The translations under genes and the position numbers were made by a program. A stretch of 64,000 nucleotides of DNA, from NCBI GenBank assembly GCA_944383685.1, contig CALWQM010000005.1:1-64000 (forward strand), in the 5' to 3' direction. Source of the stretch: an uncultured Clostridia bacterium. GTDB taxonomy: Bacteria; Bacillota; Clostridia; Christensenellales; UBA1242. The notes below the pieces were generated by a model. The model ran no database searches. It worked only from the letters and a program-made list of their open reading frames with translations, and had not been told where the DNA came from. Each line of letters begins with the position of its first letter. Position 1 is the stretch's first letter. Shown here in pieces: positions 44,458-52,176 of this stretch.

Positions 44458-45624
44458 ATGAAAATTAATGTTGTTCAATATGGTTGTGGCAAAATGAGCA
44501 AATACACAATGCGTTATGCCATGGAAAAAGGTTGCAAAATTGTTGCTGCTTTTGATTGTGATGAAAATAAGATTGGAAAAGATATTGGAGATATAATTGA
44601 AGACGGCAAGACTTATAAAGTTAAAGTGCAAGATTCCAAAAATTTTGAGAAGTATATCTCATCTCACACCGTGGACATTGTGATTGTGACAACCATGTCA
44701 TATATCAAAGATATGTATGAACCACTTTTAATTTGTGCAAAGTGTGGAGTAAATGCAATAACAACTGCCGAAGAAGCATTTTTCCCACAAAACAGCAGTC
44801 CAAAAACATACAAGATGATTGATGATTTGGCTGTGGAAAACAACTGCACAATTTGTGGAAGTGGTTACCAAGATGTTTTTTGGGGAAATTTAATCAGTGT
44901 GCTTGCTGGGGCAACTCAAAAAATAACAAAAATTAAGGGTTCAAGTTCTTATAATGTTGAAGATTATGGCATTGCACTTGCAAAGGCACATGGGGCAGGG
45001 CTTTCACTTGAAGATTTTGAAAAAGAAGTTGCTTCTGCTGATAATATTTCTAATGTTGAACGCAAAAAACTTATTCAAAAGGGTGAGTTTGTTCCAAGTT
45101 ATATGTGGAATGTTAATGGTTGGCTTTGCAGCAAACTTGGGCTTACTGTGGTTAATCAAACTCAAAAATGCATTCCGCATGTTGCAAAAGAGGACTTATA
45201 CAGTTCAACTTTAAATATGACAATTCCAAAAGGTTATGCAACTGGCATGAGTGCAATTGTAACCACTGAAACAAAAGAAGGGATTGTTATCGAAAGTGAA
45301 TGCATTGGCAAGGTGTATGATAAAACTGAGTGCGATAAAAACGATTGGACAATCATGGGTGAACCAAACACCAGAGTTGTGATTGAAAGACCAAGCACTG
45401 TGGAACTTACTTGCGCAACAGTTGTCAACAGGATTCCAGAAGTTATCATGGCACCAGCTGGATATTTCACAACAGATTTAATGCCAGAAAATTTTTATAA
45501 GTTTGGCAAACTTGACGATTATCTTTTTGAAGTTGAAGAAGATGAATGTTGCTGTCACGATGACTGTCATTGTCACGAACATGAAGAATGTGACTGCGGA
45601 GATAAAAAACATTCAAAAAAATAA
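44458..45624 (+). CDS. 2,4-diaminopentanoate dehydrogenase-like NAD(P)-dependent oxidoreductase with a Cys/His-rich tail
   Basis: A 388-aa enzyme starting at ATG 44458 behind AAAGGAGG (44445-44452). The N-terminus has a Rossmann nucleotide site (QYGCGKMSKYTMRYAMEKG, glycines near residues 9-11), followed by a catalytic region typical of the dihydrodipicolinate-reductase-like amine dehydrogenases. 2,4-diaminopentanoate dehydrogenase of clostridial ornithine fermentation is the closest type I recognise. It would deaminate a diamino acid using NAD(P)+. No other ornithine or lysine fermentation gene is beside it, so the substrate is uncertain. The last 26 residues are unusual: 7 Cys and 5 His in CCCHDDCHCHEHEECDC plus a Lys-rich end, which looks like an added metal-binding tail. 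A terminator follows immediately. Confidence 0.62.
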   Translation: MKINVVQYGCGKMSKYTMRYAMEKGCKIVAAFDCDENKIGKDIGDIIEDGKTYKVKVQDSKNFEKYISSHTVDIVIVTTMSYIKDMYEPLLICAKCGVNAITTAEEAFFPQNSSPKTYKMIDDLAVENNCTICGSGYQDVFWGNLISVLAGATQKITKIKGSSSYNVEDYGIALAKAHGAGLSLEDFEKEVASADNISNVERKKLIQKGEFVPSYMWNVNGWLCSKLGLTVVNQTQKCIPHVAKEDLYSSTLNMTIPKGYATGMSAIVTTETKEGIVIESECIGKVYDKTECDKNDWTIMGEPNTRVVIERPSTVELTCATVVNRIPEVIMAPAGYFTTDLMPENFYKFGKLDDYLFEVEEDECCCHDDCHCHEHEECDCGDKKHSKK

Positions 45625-45629
45625 AAATT

Positions 45630-45656
45630 AAAAGTAAGATTTAATCTTACTTTTTT
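45630..45656 (+). terminator. Intrinsic terminator between the dehydrogenase-like gene and tmk
   Basis: AAAAGTAAGAT (45630-45640) pairs with ATCTTACTTTT (45644-45654) across a TTA loop, with further T. Only 26 nt separate it from the tmk start, so tmk is read either by partial readthrough or from a promoter overlapping this hairpin. Confidence 0.85.
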
Positions 45657-45682
45657 GTAAATAAAAAATTTAAAGGAGAGAT

Positions 45683-46315
45683 ATGAACAAAGGATTTTTG
45701 GTCACCTTTGAGGGCGGTGAAGGATGTGGCAAAAGCACACAAATTAAATTGTTTATAAAATTTTTGGAAGAACAAAAATTGAACTTTATTTTGTCACGTG
45801 AGCCAGGTGGCTGTGTGCTTGGTGAAAAGATAAGAGCAATTCTTTTGCATTCAAAAGAAGACATGAGTGCTTTGAGTGAGTTTTTTCTTTTTTGCGCAAA
45901 CAGGGCTGAACATGTGAAGGAAGTTATTAAACCTGCTCTTGAAGAAGGAAAAATTGTTGTGATTGATAGATATTACGATTCTTCTTTGGCATATCAAGGT
46001 TATGCAGGTAATTTGGATATTAAAAAATTAAAAAACATAACTGCTTTTGCAACAGACAATGTTGTGCCAGATTTAACTTTTCTTCTTGACATAAGTTATG
46101 AGGAGGGTTTTGGAAGAAAGGCGAAAGATGAAAACTTAAAAAATCTGGATAGAATTGAGCAAAGAGATAGGGCATATCATGAAAAAGTAAGACAAGGATA
46201 TTTAAAACTTGCAAAAGAAGAACCAAATCGTTTTGTGGTTATTGACGCATCTAAAAGCCTTGAAGAAATACACGAAGAAATTATTAAAATATTCTTAAAA
46301 AGAATAAAAAAATAA
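45683..46315 (+). CDS. tmk: Thymidylate kinase
   Basis: A 210-aa dTMP kinase that makes dTDP from dTMP and ATP, an essential step of dTTP synthesis. Visible features: P-loop GGEGCGKST (residues 11-19); the REPGG substrate loop near residue 40; DRYYDSSLAYQG (about residues 92-103), the family signature with the catalytic DR; and a LID-like RKAKDENLKNLDRIEQRD segment. AAAGGAGAG lies seven to eight bases before ATG 45683. Length matches the bacterial enzyme. In many Firmicutes tmk is near holB or recA-associated genes, but here it stands alone between two terminators. Confidence 0.96.
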   Translation: MNKGFLVTFEGGEGCGKSTQIKLFIKFLEEQKLNFILSREPGGCVLGEKIRAILLHSKEDMSALSEFFLFCANRAEHVKEVIKPALEEGKIVVIDRYYDSSLAYQGYAGNLDIKKLKNITAFATDNVVPDLTFLLDISYEEGFGRKAKDENLKNLDRIEQRDRAYHEKVRQGYLKLAKEEPNRFVVIDASKSLEEIHEEIIKIFLKRIKK

Positions 46316-46421
46316 ATAATTAAAAAATAAATAAAAATATTTTAAATAAAATTAAAATAAATTTATGAAAATATTGTATATTCGTGTTAAAAAATATATG
46401 AAAAAATAAAATATAAATTAA

Positions 46422-46451
46422 AAAACACATTAATTAATTTTAATGTGTTTT
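46422..46451. terminator. Bidirectional terminator between tmk and the leftward glycerol operon
   Basis: AAAACACATTAA (46422-46433) pairs with TTAATGTGTTTT (46440-46451). A-rich and T-rich flanks serve both directions, ending the leftward four-gene operon and backing up tmk termination. Confidence 0.88.
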
Positions 46452-46456
46452 ATTTT

Positions 46457-46966
46457 TTATTCAAAAAATTCTTTTGGATATTCCACTGTGGCATTAAGTT
46501 TTTCCTTGTTATGATGTAAGCTTAAAGCCATAAAGTTTTTGCTTGGAACTTTGAAAGGTGAATTGATACCCAAATCTTTTGACGGTGAAAAACCAAATTT
46601 TGGATAATATTTTTCACTCCCAAGAACCACCACATAATTGTAGCCAAGTTCTTTTGCAATTTTAAGGCCCTGCCTAATTAATAATGTTCCAAGGCGCCTA
46701 TGTTGATATTTTGGAAGAACAGCAAGTGGGGCGAGGGATAAGCCTTTTTCTTTGCCAATCTTGTTTTTTGTGAACATAATGTATGCAACAATTTCTCCTT
46801 CTTCTTCACAAACAAGGGAAAGTTCGTTGATGTATGCTTCACTTTTTCTTAAATTATTGACAAGGTTCTGTTCATTTCCATCACTATGTTCAGCCAATGA
46901 AAAGGCAATTTTTATTACATCATAAATTTGTTTAAAATCTTCCTCTTTTTCTTTTCTAATCTTCAT
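46457..46966 (-). CDS. YhbS-like GNAT N-acetyltransferase
   Basis: A 169-aa GNAT enzyme. It begins MKIRKEKEEDFKQIYDVI, contains PLAVLPKYQHRRLGTLLI (strand 4 followed by the acetyl-CoA loop, QxRRxG) and GSEKYYPKFGFSPSKDLGI, the last being characteristic of the YhbS type. The substrate is unknown; relatives act on small molecules or tRNA-linked substrates. It is the last gene of the leftward operon, 12 bp downstream of the YhhN-like gene, with GAAGGGAAG as ribosome site. Co-transcription with glpK and lipid-type genes hints at a metabolic rather than ribosomal role, but nothing in the sequence proves it. Confidence 0.88.
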   Translation of the reverse strand: MKIRKEKEEDFKQIYDVIKIAFSLAEHSDGNEQNLVNNLRKSEAYINELSLVCEEEGEIVAYIMFTKNKIGKEKGLSLAPLAVLPKYQHRRLGTLLIRQGLKIAKELGYNYVVVLGSEKYYPKFGFSPSKDLGINSPFKVPSKNFMALSLHHNKEKLNATVEYPKEFFE

Positions 46967-46978
46967 GCTTCCCTTCTA

Positions 46979-47677
46979 TTACAAACCAAAAAGCATGAAA
47001 AGTGCAAACATGATTTGAGCAAGATAATATGCAATATGGTTGATGTAGATGAATATTTTTTGGTCTTTTCCACCAAAGTATTGCATTGAAAGAATTAAAT
47101 CTGAGAATAAGAATACCAACATACCTGCTGCAAATATCCAGAAGATTGGGTTGTATATTGCAACAAAAACTGAATAGAAGAACATAAATGTTAAGATAAT
47201 GCTGTATCCAATAACTGCCCATTTAACTTTTCCAAAATCCATTCCCATTTTCTTTGATGAAAATAATATTACAAGAGTCATCAAAACTGCAAGCAAAAGT
47301 GCAACAGGAATTGCCCATGCAACACTTGCTTGGTTAGATTCAAGATTAATTAAAAGTGTTGCCACAAAGTAGAAAACATGTCCAACTGCGAAGGATGCTG
47401 TTCCAGAAAGGAAAAGTGCATCATTTTTTTCAGGATACATAACTTTGAGGTCAAGAATAATGTCGCCTGCAAGTCCGCAAATTAAACCAACCAAAATTAA
47501 AATTCCAATTGTTGAAAAACCATTAAGTTTTAATGCAATTATGCCTGAAAATATAAAACATAGAGAAGCCAAGGTTTTAAGTGTTAAAGAGTAAAAAGTT
47601 GCTTTTTGACTTCTAAACACACAAAAGACTATGCAAAAAATCATTGATAAAACTGCAAAAATTATACTTCCTATCAT
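46979..47677 (-). CDS. YhhN/TMEM86 family membrane protein (lysoplasmalogenase-like)
   Basis: A 232-aa protein with about eight membrane helices. Two acidic helix motifs mark the family: GLAGDIILDL...SFAVGHVFYF in the middle and FLFSDLILSMQYF...HIAYYLAQ near the C-terminus, containing the conserved Asp pairs and His. Characterised members hydrolyse the vinyl-ether bond of lysoplasmalogens; Legionella YhhN and animal TMEM86 are examples. Many anaerobic Clostridia make plasmalogens, so the substrate could be present. AGGAGGAAG precedes ATG 47677. It lies 8 bp after the lipase-like gene and 12 bp before the acetyltransferase, inside the glpK operon, supporting a role in ether-lipid turnover (inference). 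Confidence 0.8.
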   Translation of the reverse strand: MIGSIIFAVLSMIFCIVFCVFRSQKATFYSLTLKTLASLCFIFSGIIALKLNGFSTIGILILVGLICGLAGDIILDLKVMYPEKNDALFLSGTASFAVGHVFYFVATLLINLESNQASVAWAIPVALLLAVLMTLVILFSSKKMGMDFGKVKWAVIGYSIILTFMFFYSVFVAIYNPIFWIFAAGMLVFLFSDLILSMQYFGGKDQKIFIYINHIAYYLAQIMFALFMLFGL

Positions 47678-47685
47678 ACTTCCTC

Positions 47686-49137
47686 CTAATCTTCATAAAA
47701 ATTCAAAACATCTTGATATACTTCGTCTTTGTTGAGTTCGTTGAGAAGTTCATGTCTGCATTCTGGGTAAATTTTACATCTTGAATCAATATTGTTACTT
47801 AAATATAATTTGTTTAACTTAACAACTTGTTTTCCACATGAACCAACTGGGTCTTTTGCACCTGCAATCAAGAAGATTTTCTTGTTGCCTATTTTGTTGA
47901 TTCCTTTGTTAACTTTTTTCATGTTTGTTAACATGCTTTTATAGAAACCAAATGGGAAATTTCCACCACAATATTCATCTTCTTTATATCTTTTGATTAC
48001 TTCATTGTCTCTTGAAAGCCAGTTGCCATGTTCAAAGCCTTTGCCATATTTTTTAATGCTCATTTTTTCAACAAGTCCGGCATTTGAATTGTCGTTTTTG
48101 AAAAGGGAAATAAGTTTTGCAAATGAGCCACCTGATTTCATTATTCCACTTGAACCATTTGCCGTTCCACAAAGCACACATTTTTCAACTATATCTGTGT
48201 TTTGGATGATTGATTGACACACCATTGAACCATATGAATGCCCAAAGAGATAAACTGGGAGGTTGTAGGCATCTTTGATTTTTTCTATCATAACAATTTC
48301 ATCTTGCACAGTTTCTTGATATATATCATTTTCACCAAACCCAAACTTTTTATCTATTGCTGTGTGGCCATGACCTCTTAAATCGTTTGCAATAACAATG
48401 TAGCCATGTTGATTTAAGAAGGTTGCAAATTCTTCATATCTGCCTGCGTGTTCTTGCATTCCATGCACAATAAGCACAACCGCTTTTGCATTTTGAATTT
48501 TATCATAAACATAACTATAAAGTTTTAAATGGTGATAACCTTCAACCAGCAAAACATCATAAGGTTCTTCTTGTTTAATTTCCTTTGGAGTCTCTTCCTT
48601 TTTGCTTGATTTTGAAGTTTTTGCTTTTGTGATTGCTCTTGGTTTTGTAGCCTTTTTTTCACTTGATTTTGCAGCTTTCTTTGTTGCCACTTTTTTAGGG
48701 GTTTCTTTTTCTTCTTGCTTTGTTTCTTCTTTCAAGTCTTCTTGTTTTTCTTCAACAACTTTTTTATTTTTTTTGTTATCGGTTTTTTTTGCGGCTGTTT
48801 TTGAAGTTTTAGCCTTTGAAGCCTTTTTCTCCTCTGCTGCCATAGTTACATTTTCAGCAGTATTCAATGTTTCAACATTTTCCTTGTTTTCAACTATAAT
48901 CTCTGCTTTTTCTTCTACCTTTTTGGTTGTTTTCTTTGCTGTCGTTTTTGGCTCAGCCTTCATGGCTTTTGAACTTTTGGTTGCACCTTTTGTTTTTGTT
49001 TCGGTTTTTGCCTTTTCAGTTGTCTTTTTCGTTGTTGCAGGTTTTTTGTTAGTTGTCACCTTTTTTTCGGTTTCAGTTTTTTTGGTTGTCTTTTTAGCAC
49101 TTTCTTTTTTTGGCTTTTGTTCTTCCAATTCTTCCAT
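47686..49137 (-). CDS. Alpha/beta hydrolase (lysophospholipase/monoacylglycerol lipase-like) with a 193-aa Lys/Ala/Thr/Glu-rich N-terminal extension
   Basis: A 483-aa protein. Start is ATG 49137, six bases after AAGGAGGG; a longer in-frame reading to 49182 overlaps the end of glpK and has no ribosome site. Residues 1 to about 193 are low-complexity KKTTKK/AAKK-type sequence like histone H1 tails, highly charged and probably disordered. The rest is a serine hydrolase of the PldB/MGL group: oxyanion region HGMQEHAGRYEEF, strand DLRGHGHT, nucleophile elbow GHSYGSM (Ser near 300), acid AGAKDPVG (Asp near 429) and CRHELLNE (His near 463). It likely releases fatty acid from lysophospholipid or monoacylglycerol. 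There is no signal peptide, so it acts in the cytoplasm; the basic tail might bind acidic membrane lipids or nucleic acid. It follows glpK by 10 bp, giving the freed glycerol a direct next step. Confidence 0.85.
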   Translation of the reverse strand: MEELEEQKPKKESAKKTTKKTETEKKVTTNKKPATTKKTTEKAKTETKTKGATKSSKAMKAEPKTTAKKTTKKVEEKAEIIVENKENVETLNTAENVTMAAEEKKASKAKTSKTAAKKTDNKKNKKVVEEKQEDLKEETKQEEKETPKKVATKKAAKSSEKKATKPRAITKAKTSKSSKKEETPKEIKQEEPYDVLLVEGYHHLKLYSYVYDKIQNAKAVVLIVHGMQEHAGRYEEFATFLNQHGYIVIANDLRGHGHTAIDKKFGFGENDIYQETVQDEIVMIEKIKDAYNLPVYLFGHSYGSMVCQSIIQNTDIVEKCVLCGTANGSSGIMKSGGSFAKLISLFKNDNSNAGLVEKMSIKKYGKGFEHGNWLSRDNEVIKRYKEDEYCGGNFPFGFYKSMLTNMKKVNKGINKIGNKKIFLIAGAKDPVGSCGKQVVKLNKLYLSNNIDSRCKIYPECRHELLNELNKDEVYQDVLNFYED

Positions 49138-49147
49138 TTTTCCCTCC

Positions 49148-50602
49148 TTAAACTTTTTTAACGGCTTTTTGCCAGCCATCATAATATTTTTTTCTTTGCG
49201 CTTCTGTCATTTTAGGACAAAAGACTTCTTTTCCACTTGTCAGTTTTTTAATTTTTTGCTTGTCAATTAGGTCAAGAGATAGCATTGCCACAAAGATTGT
49301 TCCCATCACGGTTGCTTCAATGTTTTTGCTTCTCACCACATCATGATTAAGCATATCAGCTAAAAATTGCAATAGGAAGTCGTTGTTGCTTCCTCCGCCA
49401 TCTGCCGAGATGATGGAAAATTTGTGACCATCTTTTCGCATCTCATCAAAAACAGCTTTGGTGTTGTATGCCATACTTTCCAGCATTGCACGAACAATAT
49501 GTTCTTTTTTTGTTGAGAAGGTAATTCCTGAAATCTCCCCACGAGCATCATTGTTCCAATAAGGTGCTCCAAGCCCAGTGAAGGCGGGAACAAAATAAAC
49601 TCCATCATTATCTTCAAGGGATGAAGCCATGTGACTTGTTTCACGCACTTCATCAAAAAGGTTAAGGTTATGTTTCAAAAAGTTAAGTCCACTGCAAGCA
49701 CTGTAAATGCTTCCTTCAACGGCATATTCTGTTTTGCCATTTAATGTTGAAGCCACAGTGAGCAAAAGTTTTTCTGGCTTTTTGTCAATTTTTTCACCAA
49801 TATTTGTGAGTATAAAGCCACCAGTTCCATAAGTCACTTTTGTGCTTCCGTAATCTATTGCACCTTGTCCAATCATGCTTGATTGTTGGTCGCCAATCAT
49901 GGAGCAAAGTGGTGCATCAAAGAATTTTTTGCAAAATCCAAATTTAGCATCACTCGGCATGATTTTTGGCAAACTCTCTTTTGGAATTTTGAAAAAGTTT
50001 AAAAGTTCATCGTCCCAATCAAGAGTTTTAATGTTCATAAGCATTGTTCTGCTTGCATTTGTGGTGTCGGTAACAAAATTTCCTGTTAGGTTATATGCCA
50101 AGAATGAGTCAATTGTTCCAAAACAAAGGTCACCACTTTTTGCAAGTTTTTTCGCATCCTTAACATTATCTAAAATCCATTTCATTTTGGATGCACTGAA
50201 ATATGGGTCAGGGATAAGCCCTGTTTTTTCTTTTATCATTTCCTTAACAGAAAGAGGCAAAGATTTTATATATTTTGTTGTTCTTCTGCATTGCCAAACA
50301 ATGGCATGATAAATTGGCTTTTTTGTTTTTCTATCCCATGCAACAACAGTTTCCCTTTGGTTTGTTATTCCAACACCGCATAGTTCACCTTTTTGAACTT
50401 TGTTTCTGGTTAAAACTGTTTTTGATGTGGAAAGAATGGCATTAAGAATTTCCAAAGCATCTTGTTCAACATATCCACTTTCAGGATAAAACTGTTTGAA
50501 GGTTTTGTTTTGAATATCAACAATTTGATGTTTATCAATATCATAAAGGACACTTCTTGCACTGGTTGTGCCTTCGTCGAGCCCCAAAATAAATCTTCTC
50601 AT
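49148..50602 (-). CDS. glpK: Glycerol kinase
   Basis: A 484-aa FGGY-family kinase that phosphorylates glycerol to sn-glycerol 3-phosphate with ATP. Signatures: LDEGTTSARSV at the N-terminus (phosphate loop), NQRETVVAWDRKTKKPIYHA and IVWQCRRT (glycerol-kinase motif 1; family usually WQDRR, here Cys), DTTNASRTMLMN, GDQQSSMIGQG with YGTGGFILTN, and VPAFTGLGAPYW. Length is standard. The start at 50602 has AAAAGGAGC six bases upstream. It leads a four-gene leftward operon (glpK, hydrolase, YhhN-like, acetyltransferase) divergent from the glycerol-3-phosphate oxidoreductase operon. No glycerol facilitator gene is present, so glycerol may come from internal lipid turnover or from a transporter elsewhere. 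Confidence 0.96.
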   Translation of the reverse strand: MRRFILGLDEGTTSARSVLYDIDKHQIVDIQNKTFKQFYPESGYVEQDALEILNAILSTSKTVLTRNKVQKGELCGVGITNQRETVVAWDRKTKKPIYHAIVWQCRRTTKYIKSLPLSVKEMIKEKTGLIPDPYFSASKMKWILDNVKDAKKLAKSGDLCFGTIDSFLAYNLTGNFVTDTTNASRTMLMNIKTLDWDDELLNFFKIPKESLPKIMPSDAKFGFCKKFFDAPLCSMIGDQQSSMIGQGAIDYGSTKVTYGTGGFILTNIGEKIDKKPEKLLLTVASTLNGKTEYAVEGSIYSACSGLNFLKHNLNLFDEVRETSHMASSLEDNDGVYFVPAFTGLGAPYWNNDARGEISGITFSTKKEHIVRAMLESMAYNTKAVFDEMRKDGHKFSIISADGGGSNNDFLLQFLADMLNHDVVRSKNIEATVMGTIFVAMLSLDLIDKQKIKKLTSGKEVFCPKMTEAQRKKYYDGWQKAVKKV

Positions 50603-50622
50603 AATGCTCCTTTTCAATAAGT

Positions 50623-50631
50623 ATTTTAGCA
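50623..50631 (-). promoter_or_regulatory. Putative extended -10 promoter of the glpK operon
   Basis: On the minus strand TGCTAAAAT (50631-50623) is an extended -10 about 21 bp upstream of the glpK start. No convincing -35 is seen at normal spacing. Confidence 0.45.
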
Positions 50632-50677
50632 CAATTAAAAAAAATTAGGAAACAAATTGCTTATCTTTTTGTTTTAA

Positions 50678-50706
50678 TTGACAAAGAATTTTTAAAAAAG
50701 TAAAAT
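50678..50706 (+). promoter_or_regulatory. Sigma-A promoter of the glpA-like/glpB-like/DUF1667 operon
   Basis: TTGACA (50678-50683), 17-nt spacer, TAAAAT (50701-50706). Transcription would start near 50713, about 47 nt before the chosen start codon. The 158-bp gap to glpK holds both divergent promoters, a natural site for a shared glycerol regulator, though no clear operator was seen. Confidence 0.8.
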
Positions 50707-50759
50707 TATTTATGATAACAAGAACAACAGAAGTATTCTTTATAAGAAAGGGAGAGTTA

Positions 50760-52175
50760 ATGAAAGAATTTTATGATGTTGCCGTGATTGGTGGTGGCGT
50801 TGTTGGGTGCTCAGTTTTCAACAAACTTATCCGCCTTGGAAAAAGTGTTGTGCTGATTGATAAAGCAGCAGATGTTGCAACAGGTGCAAGCAAGGCAAAC
50901 AGTGGGCTTATTCATGCAGGGTATGACCCAGCGCCAAACACTTTGAAAGCAAAACTTAATGTTGAAGGGAGTAAACTTTATCCTTCAATTTGCAAAAGAT
51001 TGAGTGTTCCTTTAAAAACAGTGGGAGCACTTGTTGTTGGTGACGACATTGAAAAAATCAAAAATTTGCATGAAAGAGGGATAACAAACGGGGTTGAAGG
51101 GCTTTCTATTTTAAGTAGGAAAGAACTTCTTAAAATTATTCCAGATCTTCAAGAGCATATAACCTGTGGACTTCAAGCAAAGACTGCCGCACTTATAAGC
51201 CCATATTATTTCACAATTTCAATTTGTGATGAGGGAATATTAAATGGCGGAGAAGTTTATCTTGAACAAGACATAAAAAGTGTTAAGAAAGAAAAGGAAT
51301 ATTTTGTTATTAAAACAGAAAACAATGTTTTTAAAGTTAAAAATGTTGTCAACAGTGCTGGGGCTGGCTATAATGATGTGGCAAAACTTCTTGGCAGTGA
51401 AAGTTATGACATTAAATTTGCACGAGGAGAGTATTTTGTCTTTTCAAAGACTTCAACCACCAAAGTTCCTTGCACAATTTTTCCTTTGCCAACTGCAAGA
51501 GGTAAAGGCGTGCTTTTAACCCCAACAGTGGATGGAAATTATCTTGTTGGTCCAACAAGCATTGAAAGTGATGACAGAACTGTCACAACAGATGCTGGAC
51601 TTAATGAGATTAAAGAAAAGGCAAAACTCATTTTAAAAGATGTCAATTTCAAAAATGCTATAAGGGAGTTTTCTGGAATAAGGACAATTTGTGGTGATGA
51701 CTTCATTATTGAGAAAAGCAAAAAGAGGAAAGGGGTTGTCAACCTTGCTGGAATTTGTTCGCCAGGGCTTTCAAGCGCACCTGCCATTGCAAATATGGTG
51801 GCAAAGCTTTTGGGATATAATGAAGAAGAAAGAAAAAATTTAAAGAAACTTAAACCATATAAGATGTTTAAGGACATGACCCAAGAAGAACAACAAAAAG
51901 TGCTTAAAAAAGATAAAAATTATGGACAAGTTGTTTGTAAGTGTGAAAAGATAACAAGAGGGGATATTATTCAGGCTCTTAACAGACCTCTTAAAATTCG
52001 TTCTGTGGACGGTGTGAAAAGAAGGACAAATGCTGGCATGGGAATTTGCCAAGGCGGTTTTTGTTTCACAAAAGTTGTCAATTTAATTAAAGAGCAAAGA
52101 AAGATTAGATATGAAGATGTTTTGAAAGAAAACCGTGGAAGCGAAGTTGCTCTTGGTGACATAAGAGAGGTGTAA
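50760..52175 (+). CDS. GlpA-like FAD-dependent glycerol-3-phosphate dehydrogenase with C-terminal Fe-S domain
   Basis: A 471-aa flavoprotein. Start is ATG 50760 behind GGGAGAG (50750-50756); an in-frame upstream ATG at 50712 lies at the predicted transcription start. The N-terminus has the FAD dinucleotide fold VAVIGGGVVGCSVFNKLI with the acidic end of the second strand (VVLIDK), followed by GASKANSGLIHAGYD, a DAO-type FAD-contact segment. The C-terminal 60 residues are a BFD-like [2Fe-2S] domain: CKCEKITRGDI and, further on, GICQGGFC. The clostridial three-gene set GlpA-like/GlpB-like/DUF1667 is known, and the enzyme would oxidise glycerol 3-phosphate to DHAP and pass electrons to its partner. 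Its stop codon is followed by the next start after one base, suggesting translational coupling. Confidence 0.87.
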   Translation: MKEFYDVAVIGGGVVGCSVFNKLIRLGKSVVLIDKAADVATGASKANSGLIHAGYDPAPNTLKAKLNVEGSKLYPSICKRLSVPLKTVGALVVGDDIEKIKNLHERGITNGVEGLSILSRKELLKIIPDLQEHITCGLQAKTAALISPYYFTISICDEGILNGGEVYLEQDIKSVKKEKEYFVIKTENNVFKVKNVVNSAGAGYNDVAKLLGSESYDIKFARGEYFVFSKTSTTKVPCTIFPLPTARGKGVLLTPTVDGNYLVGPTSIESDDRTVTTDAGLNEIKEKAKLILKDVNFKNAIREFSGIRTICGDDFIIEKSKKRKGVVNLAGICSPGLSSAPAIANMVAKLLGYNEEERKNLKKLKPYKMFKDMTQEEQQKVLKKDKNYGQVVCKCEKITRGDIIQALNRPLKIRSVDGVKRRTNAGMGICQGGFCFTKVVNLIKEQRKIRYEDVLKENRGSEVALGDIREV

Positions 52176-52176
52176 G

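Noticed and set aside
48602-49270. A 222-codon Phe-rich plus-strand frame
   Set aside because: It is the complement of the Lys-rich region of the hydrolase gene (Lys codons read as Phe on the opposite strand).
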